Of a stretch of DNA of 64,000 bases, positions 1 through 12,284 are shown piece by piece (position 1 is the stretch's first letter; the number at the start of each line of letters is the position of its first letter). The stretch is taken from positions 62,001-126,000 of the forward strand of contig JAHLKH010000017.1 in the NCBI GenBank assembly GCA_025526915.1. The letters are read 5' to 3'. The position numbers and the translations under genes were made by a program. This DNA is from Entophlyctis helioformis. Its lineage: Eukaryota; Chytridiomycota; Chytridiomycetes; Chytridiales; Chytriomycetaceae. The notes under the pieces are model-generated. The model had not been told where the DNA came from and ran no database searches. It was given only the letters and a program-made list of their open reading frames with translations.

Positions 1-2260
1 ACAATCACCTCGACCTCGCGCTGGAGCGCGTGGCGCGTCGAAAAGTCGGCCGCCTCGGGTCCGTAGGGCTCAGACTTTTCGTTGGCGCGGCCGGTACGCG
101 GGACACGCACGCCGCCCAGGACAAACGTCATGCGGCACGACTGCGACGGAACAAACACGCGGAAGCGGCCACCGCTCGAGACAAACTCGACGATGCCCGT
201 GATGGAGCCCGAGCGCTGAAAGTACGGGAGGAACTGCTTGGACTTGGCCGCGTTCTCGGACGCGTCGACGATGCGGTGCACGGGTACCTCCTTGGTCGAG
301 TGGACGCCCTTGGTTGCCTTGAGCGCACGCTCCTCGGCCGCCACGAGCTTGTCGTACGCAGCAGACCGGCTGTTGTCGTCCTTACGGTGGCGGATGACGT
401 TGGCCAGACCGCGGCCGACGAGCGCCTCGCCGACATTCTGCTCGCCGTTGAGGATCGTCACACAGTCGCGGGCCTCGTACTCGCCCTCGGCCGGCTTGAC
501 GTAGTCGATGCGCACGTGCACCTTTTTGCCAATGAGGCGCGACCGGAGGAACTCGACGGCCTCGGTGTAGTAGCCCGTCTCGAAGCCGGCCTCGTTCTTG
601 GTGCGCTTGGGTCCGCGCACCGACGACAGCTGCACCTTGCGCTCCTTGCCGGGCGTGGCAACGGGCTCGATGGACAAGAGGTCCGCGCCAAGAATGCGCG
701 TGACGATGGCATCAAACTCGGCGCCAGCACCGCCGGCAGCCGCCTTGACGTGGCCGGTCCATAGACGCAGCTTCTTGGCCTTTGCCTTTTCCTCGGCAGC
801 GCGGTAGGCGGCGGCGGCTCCTTCGCCCGACACGATGGCGAGGTTCCAGTCGACGACCTTGGCCAGACCCTCGCTCAGGAGCGCCTCGGCAATGGAGCCA
901 GCAGGGAAGCTGACCGAGCCGACAAAGGTTGGCGGGTTGCCCGACGACGCGATGCTCTCGAGCGTGACCTTGACGTCGCGCTGGAGGAGACGGGCCTCGA
1001 CAAAGAACTTTGCCTCCTCGGCATAGGGCTCCACGAGGTCTTCCATGTTGGGGATGTCCTTGCGGTGGATGGGGCACTTGATTCCCGAGAGGGCGAGGGT
1101 GATGTACTGGTGGTTGAACGAGCCCTTGCCGTCGGGGGTGACCAGGAGCACGCGGTAGGTGGAGCCGTCGCGCACCTGCTCAATGACGGCTAAGCAGCCC
1201 AAGAGTGCGGTGTCGGAGGTGGGGTGAGTGAGATGCCGCGTCGCAAGGGCCATGGGCCAGACAGAGAACAAGCAACGCACCGTCGATCTGCTTGCCCTTG
1301 CGCTTCTCGAGGAACGCGCGCGGCTCGCCCGTAAAGTTGAACGACACGTTGCGGCTCTACGGCGCGGGTCAGTCAGGGGGATGCAACGCGCGCGAGTGCA
1401 CCAGCAGCACCCGTAGCAGTAAACGGACAAGCCACGACGCGCAAGGCAAACTCACGCTGGGCTTTTCGCTCCACAGGCCCTTCTTTGCCGCCTGCGCCTC
1501 CTGCTCGAGGGCAGCCACTCTGCCTGTTCCCTGTACGAATGCGCAGCGTCAGTCGGTCCAAGCAGTCCAGTCCAGTGCACTCGATCGACGGCATGCAAAC
1601 ACGCACTCTGTGGGCTGGCGCTTGCCGTCGGGAGCGCGCACACGGACCCAGCCCTCCTTGACGAGCAGCCGCGCGACCGACGTCTCGCCGTTGATGGGGA
1701 AGCGCAGCGTCAGCGAGCCAAAGGGCCGGCCGTTGGAGGCGGTCGTGTACTCGGTCTTGTAGGCGATCTCTTTGCCGACGAGCGCGCGGCGCAGGAACTC
1801 TCGGGCCTCGAACGCAAACGCCTGTTGTCGTTGTCGTTGTTGTCGTTGTCGACGTTGTGGTTGGTTGAGCGCGTGTGCCGTTAGTTGGTGGGTTGGGTTG
1901 GGGCGTGTGACGAGGCGAGATCAGCAGGCAGGCGGGCGGGTGTGGAGGCGCAACCACCACCAGGCAGAATCACGGGCGGGCGGGCAGGTGGTGGACAGGT
2001 GGTGGGCACACACACAACATAGACAGGCACACATAGACGCAGGCACGCACCTCTTCCTTCTCGGGCTCCTTGGCGGTGCCCAGGCGCGGGGCAGAGAGGC
2101 CGGCCAGCGAGAAGACGAGCTCGGGCGGCGGGCCGCGCACGGGCTTGCCGCGCAGCACGAGCGAGTCGCCCGAGAGCACGTTCTTGACAAACGCCTTGCC
2201 CGTGGGCGGCAGCGTGGCGGCGGCGGCGGCGGACGCGGATGCAGGCGCAGTGGAGGCCAT
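1..2260 (-). CDS. SND1: Tudor-SN / staphylococcal nuclease domain protein 1, 5' part (3' end outside window)
   Basis: Reading from an ATG at 2260, the product starts MASTAPASAS and continues into GKAFVKNVLSGDSLVLRG and GPPPELVFSLAGLSAPRLG, the opening of the first SNase-like repeat of Tudor-SN. Proposed exons are 2051-2260, 1607-1821, 1456-1519, 1281-1356 and 1-1189; their phases agree and the donors are GTGCGT or GTGAGT. The last exon reads AVIEQVRDGSTYRVLLVTPD and further SN repeats and is still open at the window edge, so about 580 residues are seen and the Tudor domain is not. The family acts in RNA metabolism and as a co-activator, with OB-fold SNase repeats that bind RNA. The start lies close to a divergent methyltransferase gene, so they probably share a promoter. 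Confidence 0.9.
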
Positions 2261-2378
2261 GGCTTGGGCGGTGGTGGTACTGGTGGTGGTGGTGGTGGTG
2301 GTGGTCGAACTGTTGGCTTGTAGGCGAAGCTGTAAACGGCCCAGGCGAGATCACGACCACGACAACGACCACGACGAC

Positions 2379-3971
2379 ATGCACGCGACAGACGCCTTGC
2401 TGCCGGTCCTGCTGGTGCCCGCCGCTCGCTGGACGGCGACGACGCCGTGCGCGGCACCAACGACGACGCCCTCGTCAGCAAGCTGTGCGTGCTGCCTTGC
2501 CGCCATGCCCTGGTGCACACTCGCCCTCGACTGACCCGCCACCGCCTGCAGGTCCGCCGTCGCGGCCGGCTACCTGACCGACCCCTATGCCGCCGTCCTC
2601 GCGGGCCGCTCTGCCCGGCAGGCTCCCACGCGCCGTGCGCCCGTCCCGCCGCCGTCCGTTGCCGCCTCGTCTGCGCTGCCACCACAGCCCGCAGGCGGCC
2701 TCTCGCTGCCCCTCCGCCGACACTCGCCTCCAGCACCAACATCGTCATCATCGTCATCGCTGTCGATGGCATCTCAACCACTTGGACCGCCACTTGGACC
2801 GTCACTTGGACAGTCGCACCCACACACAATGCACTCGCCGCATGCGTCACAGCCCGTCCGCCGCGCGCCATCATCAACCGCGGCACCTACACGCGCACGG
2901 CCATGATCGACGCCCTCGTTGAGCGCTTCCTGCGTGTCTATTCCCATGCCCGCCCACAGATCGTGTCGCTCGGCGCTGGCTCCGACACGCGCTTCTTTAC
3001 TCTCCAGGCACGCCTCCGTCCGCCTCCCTCTGCCTCCTTTCCTCTGTTGCCTCTGTTGCATCCACGTACGCTTGGACTGACACGCAACTGGCATACACAC
3101 AGGACAAGGGCATCGCACCGGCACGATACTTTGAGCTGGATTTCCCGCAGATCACGAGCAGCAAGGCGAAGCGGATCGTGCAGTCGCCGCCGCTCGCTGC
3201 ACATGTCGGCAGCTACCGCATTGCGCGCGGTGGCACGGACCTCGTCTCGCCATCGTACGTTCTGGTAGCAGCTGATTTGCGCGAGCTGGTTGCAAGTGGT
3301 GGGAGTGGTGGGAGTGGGGAGTGGGAGTGGGAGTGGGAGCGGGTTCCCGACGCGTGAGATGGCGGATACGGCTACGACCCGACTGCGCCGACACTGTTTA
3401 TTGCCGAGTGCGTGCTCGTGTACTTGGACCCGCAGATCGCCGAGGGTGTGTTGCGCGCTGCTGCCGAGTCCGAAGCGGGCGTTACGGGCGACCGCTTCTT
3501 TGTCACGTACGAGCAGGTCGGTCCGCATGACGCGTTTGGGCGGACCATGGTGGCCAATCTGCGTGCGCGCGGCATCGAGCTGAGGGGTCTGGAGGCGACG
3601 CCGACGCTGGACGCGCAGGTGCAGCGGTATCTGCGCACCGGCTGGACGCTGGGCCGCGCGGTCGATCTGCACACGGCGTGGCAGCGCCACTTGCCCGACG
3701 AGGAGAAGCTGCGGTGAGTTGTATCGCGTGTTGTATCGCGTGGTGGCAGGATGCATGGCGAGCTCACACGGTTCATGACTGCCCCAGCGTTGCGCAGCTG
3801 GAAATGTTTGACGAGATCGAGGAATGGGTGCTCCTGTCGCAGCACTACTGCATCTCGTGGGCCGCAAAGTCGGCCACGGCCAGCGAGCCCGATCTCTTGC
3901 GGTGCTGGTTCGCCGACACTCCAACCGACACCACTGTGGCCGCTCAACCCCAACCACAACCACAATCATGA
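2379..3971 (+). CDS. PPM1: Leucine carboxyl methyltransferase of PP2A (LCMT1/Ppm1 family)
   Basis: Transfers a methyl group from SAM to the C-terminal leucine of the PP2A catalytic subunit. Visible motifs are GTNDDALVSK, IINRGTYTRT, the SAM-binding QIVSLGAGSDTRFF, YFELDFPQIT, LFIAECVLVYLDP and FVTYEQVGPHDA, in family order. Proposed coding segments run from about 2400 through 2552-2634, 2853-3007, 3103-~3293, ~3356-3713 and 3788-3971 (stop TGA). The intron after 3007 begins with GC rather than GT (CAG|GCACGC). The GTNDD segment has no ATG in its own frame (a TAG lies upstream at 2321), so the first exon is unresolved; 2379 is the nearest ATG but in another frame. An in-frame TGA near 3350 falls inside a G-rich stretch that fits a 61-nt intron. 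Confidence 0.85.
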
Positions 3972-3999
3972 AAGCAAAGAGAATATATGCGAGAGGTTC

Positions 4000-4024
4000 A
4001 ATCCATCCATCCATCCATCCATCG
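4000..4024. repeat. (ATCC)n microsatellite
   Basis: Five to six tandem copies of a CCAT/ATCC tetranucleotide, in the roughly 200-nt tail-to-tail gap between the methyltransferase stop and the PH-protein stop. It is part of the microsatellite background of this contig. Confidence 0.8.
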
Positions 4025-4173
4025 ATGCACGCATGCACACATGCATTCATCATTGCACAGAGAGCAGATGCATCACAAAACAAACAGAAGAGCAAAAAGG
4101 GCGAGTAGCGAGCAAGGCAAAAATAAGACATAATGACACGGACATCGGACACGGTGGCACGGGTGACCGAGAG

Positions 4174-6987
4174 TTAATAGGACGGCATGGGGACGCTCCC
4201 GAGACCGGCCGGTGATGCGAGGTGGGCTGCACCCGTGAGCGGCGCCGCGTCGGACAAAGGCGCCGGCTCGTACACGCCGTGGATGCCATAGTCGCCGTGC
4301 AGGTGGTGGTGCACGCTCAGCAGCGTGCTCACCCACGCGTCCACGTCTTCAGCAGACTCGGCGCAGAGCACCCATGACCGCTTGGGCAGCACAATCTTGA
4401 AGCAGTGCACGTGGTGTGGGTGCGGGTGCGGGTGGCCGTGCGACGACTCTTTGGCATGCCCGCCGACGGCCGCGCCGCCGTTGCTGACGCTGCTGCTGCC
4501 GGCTGGTGCTGCTGCGGAGAGGGATGCTGACAGTGCCGGTGGCGACGCGTTGGTTGCAGAGGCAGCCGACACGCCAGACGCTGCGCCACCGCCAAGGGTG
4601 AATGGAGCAACAGCAGCCGACGCGCCAGGGCCGCCTGCAGGCGACAGGGGCGGTCCAACGCTGCCCGCGCTGCTGCCCGTGTGCGACGACGTGCTGCCCT
4701 TTTTGCCAGCGGGCGGATCAATCGTGATCACGTCCAGCACCTTGGCCATGGGCAGAATGCTCGACACCTCGTACTCGCTGTCGTTCTTGTAGCACGTCAG
4801 GTTGCCGTTGCGCAGCACGAACCACCGGCGCTTCCATGTCTTTTGGAGACCGCCGCGCAGCTTCTCGAGGTACCCCTGGATCATGACTTGGTCATTGACG
4901 AGCGACTCGATGGCCGTGTGCAGCTTTTGGCGCTGGCCGGGCGTGAGGTGGTCGTAGGGTCCAGCAGGTGCAGGTGCAGGCGCAGACGCAGAAGCAGACG
5001 CAGAAGCTTGCTGGTACGCCTTGAACGCGTTGGTGCCATACTCTTCTTCGTCCGAGTCCGAGAACGGGTGATCGTCATGGCCGTCGGGAGAGGCGCCCGA
5101 AGGCGACACGGGACTCTCGCGTGTTGGGGACGACGAGGCACGCATGATGCCTGGCCGCACGATGGCACCCGAGGCATCGCGCGTGGTGACCGAGAGCCGC
5201 TTGAGCTGGCCGTGTGTGGCAGCCACGACCTCGTCCAGGTGGTCACCGCTCGGCGTGGCCACGTTGACGAGCGGCGTTTCTTGAAAGGTAACACGCGACG
5301 GCCGACCGCTGCTCTGGCCGCTGGACGGCGCGTTGAACGACACGCCGTGTGCCAGCTGCGCATGCGCTGGGTTCGTGTCCTGCCTTGCCAGCGGCGATGG
5401 CTGATGGACGTTGGATGCTGGATGGGGCCGTGCAGCGGCTGGCGCTTGAACGGAGCGCGACGCGCCGACTTCGATCGAGTACGACTCGGACGGCCGGCCA
5501 GACGAAAACGAGAGGTCGGTTGACATGGACACGAGCGATGGCGTCGCAGGGGGTCGCTGGTGATGTGCCTGCAGTTGCTCCAGAGTCTGAGGATCTGGCT
5601 GCTGGGATTGGTGCTGCTGTTGCTGCTGCTGCTGCTGCTGAAGGGCACCGGCAGGCAGAGCGTGGGCGATCTGTGCCATGAGCGACTCTGCAGGAGCAGA
5701 CGGCTCATCCGAGATGTGCAGCGCGCTGTGGGAGGTGCCCGCAAGCATGGATGGGTTGGAGCCGACGGTGAGCACGGACTCTGTGGTGGCAATGGACTCT
5801 TTGACCGAGCCCGCGTCCTGCTGGTGATCATGGTCGTGGTCGTGGTCGTGGGCGTGATTGTGGTCGTGCGCAAAGTACGACGACGTCATGCGCGTCGGAG
5901 ACGGCAGGGAGCCGCTCTCGCTGGCGGTGGGGGCAGTGGTGGTCAGGACGGGAAGCGCAAAGGACACGCGAGCGCCGCCGGGCGACACGGGGCCGCCCAA
6001 GGGGCCGCCCAAGCCGGCGGCGACGGAGGCGAGCGGCGAGAGGACGGGCCGCGGGTCGTTTGCGTGCACGTCGCGGTGCACGGCGCGGATGGAGCGGATC
6101 CACAGGTGCATGTCGAACAGCGAGGGGGCGGCCATGTAAAAGGTGCGCTTGCGCGTGACGAGGCCAAAGACAAAGGGGCGCTTCTTGAGCTCGACGGGGG
6201 CGACGGTGGTGACGAGGGCGAGGTCGATGATGTTGAGGATCTCGTACTCGCGGTCGTTCTTGTAGTAGGCTACGAGCGTGGGCCGCAGCACGAACCAGCG
6301 CTTCTTCCACGTGCGGCGCTGCTCGCCCTTCTTGAGCAGGTACCCGCTGAGCAGGCTGGTCTCGCGAGTGGCTGCTGCTGTGGCTGCTGCTGTCGTGGTT
6401 GTGGTTGCTGTGGTCGCTGCTGTGGTCGCTGCTGTTGAAGGCGTGGCCGTTGTTGAAGGCGCGGCAGTGGCAGTGGCCGTGGATGGCCCGCCGTGGCCGT
6501 GGCCGTGGCCGTAGCTGTGGGCGTGGGCGTGGGCGTCTCTCTCGTCGTCGTCGTCGTCCTCGTCGTCGTCGCCGGCGGCCTCGTCGTCGTCCGAGAACGG
6601 GTAGCTGATGAAGCTGCGGCCCTGCGTGGCGTGGCGTGCGTGCGTGGGACAGCCGAGTGTGAGACAGCCGAGTGGATGGATGGTCAGTCAGTCAGTCGGG
6701 CGTGAGACAGTCAGGCAGACAGGCAGACAGACAGGCAGGCATGAGACAGACAGACAGGCAGATGGCTGCAGGCGCACCATGTCCAGCGGCGTTGAAGGGC
6801 CGTGACTGCCGCTGCCGCCTTGTGCCAGCGAGTGCGTGTGGGCCAGGCCGTGCGGATGCGAGTGCGCCGTTGTTGTTGTCGTCGTCGTTGTGGTGGTGGA
6901 CGTGGATGTGGCCAGAGGCGGCGGCGGTGGGCGGGGGCGGCCGTCGGGGGCGGTGCCGCTGGGCAGCTGCTCGGTGGTCGAAGGCAT
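4174..6987 (-). CDS. Tandem pleckstrin-homology domain protein
   Basis: Two exons, 6778-6987 and 4174-6621, in matching phase; donor ATG|GTGCGC, acceptor CGCAG; about 885 aa. PH1 follows the Ser/Thr-rich N-terminus (SGYLLKKGEQRRTWKKRWF, then LWIRSIRAVH) and PH2 is near the C-terminus (IQGYLEKLRGGLQKTWKRRW to DAWVSTLLSVHHHL). The two share the run KNDxEYE after the first strands, suggesting an internal duplication. Between them lie several hundred low-complexity residues including a polyglutamine run (about 5600-5640) and His/Asp runs. PH domains usually bind phosphoinositides or proteins at membranes; no catalytic domain is visible. The ATG at 6987 is the first in frame. Confidence 0.85.
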
Positions 6988-7086
6988 CTGTCTCACGCCT
7001 GCTCCGTGCTTGTTGATGCGGGTCGTTGTGGGTCGTTGCGTTGCGTGAGACAGGAGAAGCCGCGTGAGACACGACGAGAAGAGCGT

Positions 7087-8198
7087 TTATTCGGTCTTTG
7101 GCTTGGAGCCGTGGCTGCCCTTGCTGCCCTTGCGGCTCTGGTGGCCCGCAGACAGCGCCCAGTCGCGCTGTGCCCGCAGCAGGTTGCCCACGGCCCGCGT
7201 GTCGCGCAGCAGCAGCAGCGAGCCCAGCGGGCCGTCTGCCAGCCGCACGCGCTCGCTCAACGGGAACAGCAGCCGGTCCACGGCCACAAACCAGCCCGCA
7301 CCCGTCAGGCTGCCCAGCAGCGAGCCTGCCACCACCTGCTCGGCCGTGTGGTAGAAGAGGTGCACTCTGCCGCGTGTGTGCCGCACGTCGCGTGGGTCAG
7401 ACGGGATCAGACGGCTGTAAAACAAAGGCATCATGGACAGATACACAGACACGCAGCCTCACCTCGAGTACGAGACGACCGCTGCAAACGTGGTCAGACC
7501 CGCCACAATCAGCGGCTTCCACAGCAGGCCGTACTTGAACTGCAGCCTACAGCGCAAGGTGTCAGCACATCTCTCCCTATTACAACCACAACCGCTGCCA
7601 CAACCACTGCCACTGCCACTCCCACAGCCTCTCCCACGCACCGGTACGCCGTGTACAGCCCAAGGTACACGGCAAAGAACCACATAAACTGCGCGTGGCT
7701 CGACGGCATGCCATGCCCACGCCCAAGAAACGCCGTCGGCCGCGGCTGGCCGATCCACACCTTGATCACGGCATTCAGGCCCTCGTTGGCGAGCTGCCCG
7801 GCAAACATCCAGAGCGTCGCCAGGTCGCGCGAGCTCACGGCCAGCGTCGTGTATGCCACCACGAGGAAGATGGGCGCCAGCGACGCTAGGGCGAGCGGCC
7901 GGCCCAGGACGTCGGCCCGCTCGTACTGGACGTGCGTGAGGCTGAACGAGGCGAGGCCTGCTGGCGACGACGGCGGCGGCATGGTCGACCATGATGATGG
8001 CGGGCTGTTGGCGCTGGCGGCTGTTGCGGCTGTTGCGGCGTCGGGCCCGCACGACGGCCCGGATGACGACAGCGAGACCAGCGACGAAAAGGCCGAGATG
8101 GCTGCCTGGAGAGCGTTGCCGACATTGTCGGACGGCGGGCCTGTGCAGCTGTCGCTGTTGCCGTTGCTGTTGCTGTTGCTGATGGGCAGAAACGACAT
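7087..8198 (-). CDS. CAX4: Dolichyl-diphosphate phosphatase (PAP2 superfamily)
   Basis: Three exons, 7642-8198, 7463-7546 and 7087-7366, join in phase to give about 306 aa. The PAP2 signature is complete once spliced: KVWIGQPRP (motif 1), PSSHAQFMWFF (motif 2), and SRVHLFYHTAEQV (motif 3), whose Ser-Arg codons are split by the second intron. This spacing matches DOLPP1/Cax4, the ER enzyme that recycles dolichyl diphosphate released by N-glycosylation. Hydrophobic segments such as LASLAPIFLVVAYTTLAVS fit a polytopic membrane protein. The first 80 or so residues are Ser/Asn/Pro-rich and specific to this gene. Confidence 0.9.
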
Positions 8199-8312
8199 AA
8201 AGTCGATGGGCGGTTTGCAGGCAAGGGGCCATTCGTTCGTTCATTGCACACACATGATAGGATGATAGGATGATAGGTTGAGAGAGATCGCAGACAGACG
8301 GGACACACCCGC

Positions 8313-9906
8313 CTACAGCTTGGTCTTGAGCATGTCCACGAGCTTGACGCAGTCCTTGCCAAAGTTGCGGATGCCCTCGGACAGCTTCTCGGTGGCCATG
8401 GGGTCCTCGTTGAGGGCCCAGCGGAACGCCTTTTCGTCAAACGTCACCTTGGCAATGTCGAGGGCCTTGGCCTTGTCGGCCGAGAGGCGCGGCACGAGCG
8501 CCGTCTGCGAGGCCTCGAGCTCGGCGAGCAGCGACGGCGAGATGGTCAGGTAGTCGCAGCCCGTGAGCTCCTCGATCTCGCCCGTGTTGCGGAACGAGGC
8601 GCCCATGACGATCGTGTTGTAGCCGTGGCGCTTGTAGTAGTTGTAGATGCTCTGCACCGACACGACGCCCGGGTCCTCGACGGCCGTGTACGTGTTGCCC
8701 GTGGCCTTTTTGTACCAGTCGAGGATGCGGCCGACAAACGGCGAGATGAGCGTGACCTTGGCCTCGGCACACGCCACGGCCTGGGCAAACGAAAAGAGCA
8801 GCGTCAGGTTGCAGTGGATGCCGTGCACGGCCTCGAGCTCCTTGGCGGCCTGGATGCCCTCCCAGGTCGACGCGAGCTTGATGAGCACGCGCTCCTTGCT
8901 GATGCCGGCCTCCTTGTACAGCTGGATGAGGTGGATGGCCTTGGCGATGGACGCCTCCTTGTCAAACGACAGGCGGGCGTCGACCTCGGTGGACACGCGG
9001 CCAGGCACGATCTCGAGAATGGCCGCACCAAAGTTGACGAGCTGTCGGCCGTCGTGGGCGGGTCAGACAGGTCGAGAGACAGGTCAGGGATCAGCCGAGC
9101 GGTCGGAAGAATGCGGACAGATAGGATGAGCCACAAGGCATGGAGATGGGAAGCGATGGTGCGCACACGGCCGCAAGCAGGGAACGGACGGGCAGGCAAG
9201 AGAGGCGGGTAAGGCACAACAGGCAAGGCAAGGCAAGGCAACGCACCAGCTTGTCAGTGGCGAGCTCGAGCTGCTCGGCAGGGTTGCTGTGGGCATGCAT
9301 TCAAACACGGGCGGCTGTGAGCAAGAGCGGCAGCAAGAGCGGCATTGGTGCCACCACGGCCGACACATGGAGACAAGAGACAGGCAGAGAGACATGAGCC
9401 AGAGAGAGACATGCGAGAGACTCACGACTTGTGGGCCTTTGCGTAGGCGATGGCCGAGTCGATGAGGTTGGCGTACTGCGGCTTCTGGGCGGCGGCCAGG
9501 ATGAGCGACGGGTTGGTGGTGGCATCCTGCGGCTTGAACTTGGCAATGGCTGGCGGGTGGATGGTGGTGGATGGTGGTGGATGGTGGATAGACGGTCGGT
9601 CAGCCAGTTGCTTGTGCGGCACACACGGGCCACAGAGGGCCACGAGAGACAGACCAAGGCAGACAGGCAGGCAGGCAGACAGGCCAGGGCAGGCCAGGGC
9701 AGGCCAGGGCAGGCCAGGGCAGGCCAGGGCAGCACTCACAGTCAAAGTCGCCCGTGTCGGCAACGACGGTGGTGTACCTGCAGTGCAAGCCGTGTTAGCA
9801 CCACCAGGGGCATCACCAGACAGCCAGGCAGGCAGGCAGGCAGGCAGGCATCAGAGGCATGCATTCATGCATCGACTTGCTTCTTGAGGTGCTCGAGGGC
9901 TGACAT
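8313..9906 (-). CDS. TAL1: Transaldolase
   Basis: Pentose-phosphate enzyme moving a dihydroxyacetone unit between sugar phosphates through a lysine Schiff base. Five exons (9881-9906, 9740-9777, 9426-9549, 9247-9286, 8313-9041) give 318 aa, close to the usual 330. The segments in order are [50 protein letters not shown] and [15 protein letters not shown]. The catalytic lysine is in [13 protein letters not shown], and [13 protein letters not shown] follows. The first intron starts GCAAGT, a strong GC-AG donor; using it is what restores phase. The second intron carries a decamer repeat. Confidence 0.95.
9681..9732. repeat. Decamer tandem repeat aggccagggc
   Basis: About five perfect copies of a 10-nt unit lie inside the second intron of the transaldolase gene, flanked by (GGCA)n runs. 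No coding or regulatory role is apparent. Confidence 0.85.
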
Positions 9907-10135
9907 GGCTCGTGGGTGGGCTGGAGGGTCGATGGTCGATGGACAGTCGATGGGTGAGGGTCGATGGGCAGTCGATGGACAGTCGCTGGGCTGTTGGGCT
10001 CCGTGTCGGCAACCGCGCTGCCTTGCACCAAGATCTCTCAACGTGCGTGCCGCCTTGGGCCGCCCTGCCTTGGACATGGACTGTCTTGCCTTGGGCTGTC
10101 CTGGACTGACTGCCTGTCTCACCCTCACCCTCACC

Positions 10136-10166
<31 letters not shown>

Positions 10167-10262
10167 ACACCCTCTCTCTCTCTCTGTCTCACACCCTCTC
10201 TCTCTCTCTGTCTCACACCCTCACCCTCCCTCTGACTGCCTCGCCCCGCAGCCTCGCCCATC
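9907..10262. promoter_or_regulatory. Divergent TAL1/SOD1 intergenic region with CT-rich repeats
   Basis: This 356-nt gap separates two genes transcribed away from each other, so it should hold both promoters. Its right half (about 10137-10222) repeats a unit of roughly 25 nt made of a CT run followed by GTCTCACACCC, three times. Polypyrimidine tracts just upstream of a start codon are common in fungal promoters; I see no convincing TATA box. Confidence 0.5.
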
Positions 10263-11216
10263 ATGGTCTCTGCTGTCTGCGTCATCAAGGGCGACTCGAC
10301 CGCCACCGGCACCGTCACGCTCACCCAGGACACCGAGGCCTCGCCCGTGTCCATCACCCTCAACCTGGCCGGCCTCACTCCCGGCAAGCACGGCTTCCAC
10401 ATCCAGTTGCGTCTGTTGTGTGGCTGCCTGCCTGGCTGTCTCTTGTCTCTCTTGTCTCTCTCCCTTGTCTCTTGTCTCTCGCCTCAACTGACCCCTGTCT
10501 CTTGTCTCACACCCCTGTCTCGCCTGCCTGTCTCACCAACCTGCCTCTCTCTCTCTCTTGCCACCCTTGCAGCGAGTTTGGTGACAACACCAACGGCTGC
10601 ATCTCTGCCGGTGGTGAGTGCTTCCTCTGTCTGTCTGTCTGCCAGTGTCTGCCAGTGTCTGCCTGCATGCATGGTCGTCCCTCTGCCTCTGCCTGGCCGT
10701 CTGTCCGCCACATGACGGTCCCCTGCACGAGATCTTGGCATGGGCATGGCATGGCGTGCATGGCTTGGCGTGCATGAATACGGCTGCGCATCCCGTCTCA
10801 CACCACATCGCCCCCCCTCGCTGCCAGGCCACTTCAACCCCAACGGCGCCACGCACGGCGCACCAGAGGACAGCGTCCGCCACGTGGGCGACCTCGGCAA
10901 CATTGTCGCGGCGGCCGACGGCACCGCCAAGGCCACCATCACCGACCCGCACGTCAAGCTCATTGGCATCCACTCGGTCATTGGCCGCACCATTGTGCTG
11001 CACGCCGACGAGGACGACCTGGGCAAGACCACCCACGAGCTGTCCAAGACGACCGGCAACGCTGGCGGTGCGTGTGTCTGCATCCTTCTGTCTCGCCTGC
11101 ATCTGTCTGTCTGTCTGCATCTGTCTGCATCTGTCTGTCTGTCTCACGCTTGCTTGCATCCACACACACGCACAGGCCGCATCGCCTGCGGTGTCATTGG
11201 CATCACCAAGGCCTAG
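10263..11216 (+). CDS. SOD1: Cu/Zn superoxide dismutase
   Basis: Four exons, 10263-10405, 10573-10613, 10828-11067 and 11176-11216, join in phase into 154 aa, the normal length. Copper and zinc ligands are visible in GFHIHEFGD (the second His is created at the splice junction), [12 protein letters not shown] and HVGDLGNI, and the second SOD signature is near [12 protein letters not shown]. There is no signal peptide, so a cytosolic enzyme is expected. Introns are rich in CTGT/CTGC repeats. The first donor is GTTGCG, weaker than usual. Confidence 0.97.
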
Positions 11217-11617
11217 TCGCCCTCGCTCCCTCCTCGCTCCCTCCATCCCCAATGAACTCATCCATCCCATCCACCCATTCCACCTCCTCGCTTCTCTGTC
11301 GATCTGGAATGCTGCTCTTATGACGAGCTCGCCACTGGCCGCCGGGTTGTCGCGATTCTCAGCAACCGCAATCGTGATCGGCTGCGCTTCCGCTCTCGCC
11401 GTTGCCGTTGCCGTTGCCCGTCCCGTCCGTTGCGCTGTACGAGACTCGGTGTGAGTGGCTGCCTGGCTGCCTGCCTGTCTGTCTGTCTGTGTATGTGTGC
11501 CTCTGTCTGGGAGAGAGTGTGCTCTGGCACCCTGCCCCCTCTGCGCCTCTGCTGCACACCCTTGCCCTGCCTGTCTGGCTGTCAGGCTCTCTCTGTCTGT
11601 CTTCCTGTCCGTCTGTC

Positions 11618-11658
11618 TGACGCACTGACGCACTGACGCACTGACGCACTGACGCACG
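11618..11658. repeat. TGACGCAC octamer tandem array
   Basis: Five copies of an 8-nt unit containing TGACGCA, close to a bZIP half-site (TGACG). In an intergenic region this may be only a minisatellite, but the unit could also bind a CREB/ATF-type factor; this is inference. Confidence 0.75.
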
Positions 11659-11696
11659 CTGCCAACCCACAACCTCACCGACAGACGCACATACAA

Positions 11697-11741
11697 GCCA
11701 GCCAGCCAGCCAGCCAGCCAGCCAAGCAGCCAGCCAGCCAC
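11697..11741. repeat. (CAGC)n microsatellite
   Basis: About eleven CAGC/GCCA units with one interruption, in the gap between SOD1 and RPB1. Confidence 0.85.
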
Positions 11742-12284
11742 TGTAAGCAGACGAGCCGAGAGAGAGGGAGAGAGAGTGTGAGAGAGCCTTGCTGGGCCGT
11801 CCTCGTGTCCACTGGCACCCCGCATCCGTCTGCTCTGGGGCTCTATGGGTGCTCTACGTGCTCTGGATGCCCTCGGTGCTCTGGATGCTCTATTGGTGCT
11901 CTATGTGTGCTCTAGATGCTCTAGATGCTGGCCTTGTCACAGGCGTCATCGCATCGCTCGCTCGCTGCGTCACAGCCATCCAGCCTGTGCTGGTGGGCGT
12001 GACGGTGGCGATCGGCGGGCGGCTGGATGACGGGGATGATGTGCAGGGCGGTGCCGGGAACTACAGTGGATTGGATGGAAGGGGAACGGCAGTGACGGTG
12101 GCTGCCCGTGTGGGGTTCGGTGGCTTGAATGCACGGCGTGTCCCGCCTCTCTCTCCCTCTCTCCCTCTCTCTTGCTGTTGTGATTGTCTGGCTGCGCGAA
12201 GATGCGCTTGATGTTGAACCTGCTGCGTCTGCCTTTTCTTGCTCTGCCCTACCGTGCCCTACTGTGCCGTGCCGTGCTCTTCTC

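Noticed and set aside
3340..3360. In-frame TGA in the methyltransferase as a recoding or selenocysteine site
   Set aside because: A 61-nt GT-AG intron (about 3294-3355) covers it and restores the conserved YGYDPTAPTLFIAEC segment.
9681..9732. CRISPR-like array
   Set aside because: The units are 10 nt and head-to-tail without spacers, inside an intron.
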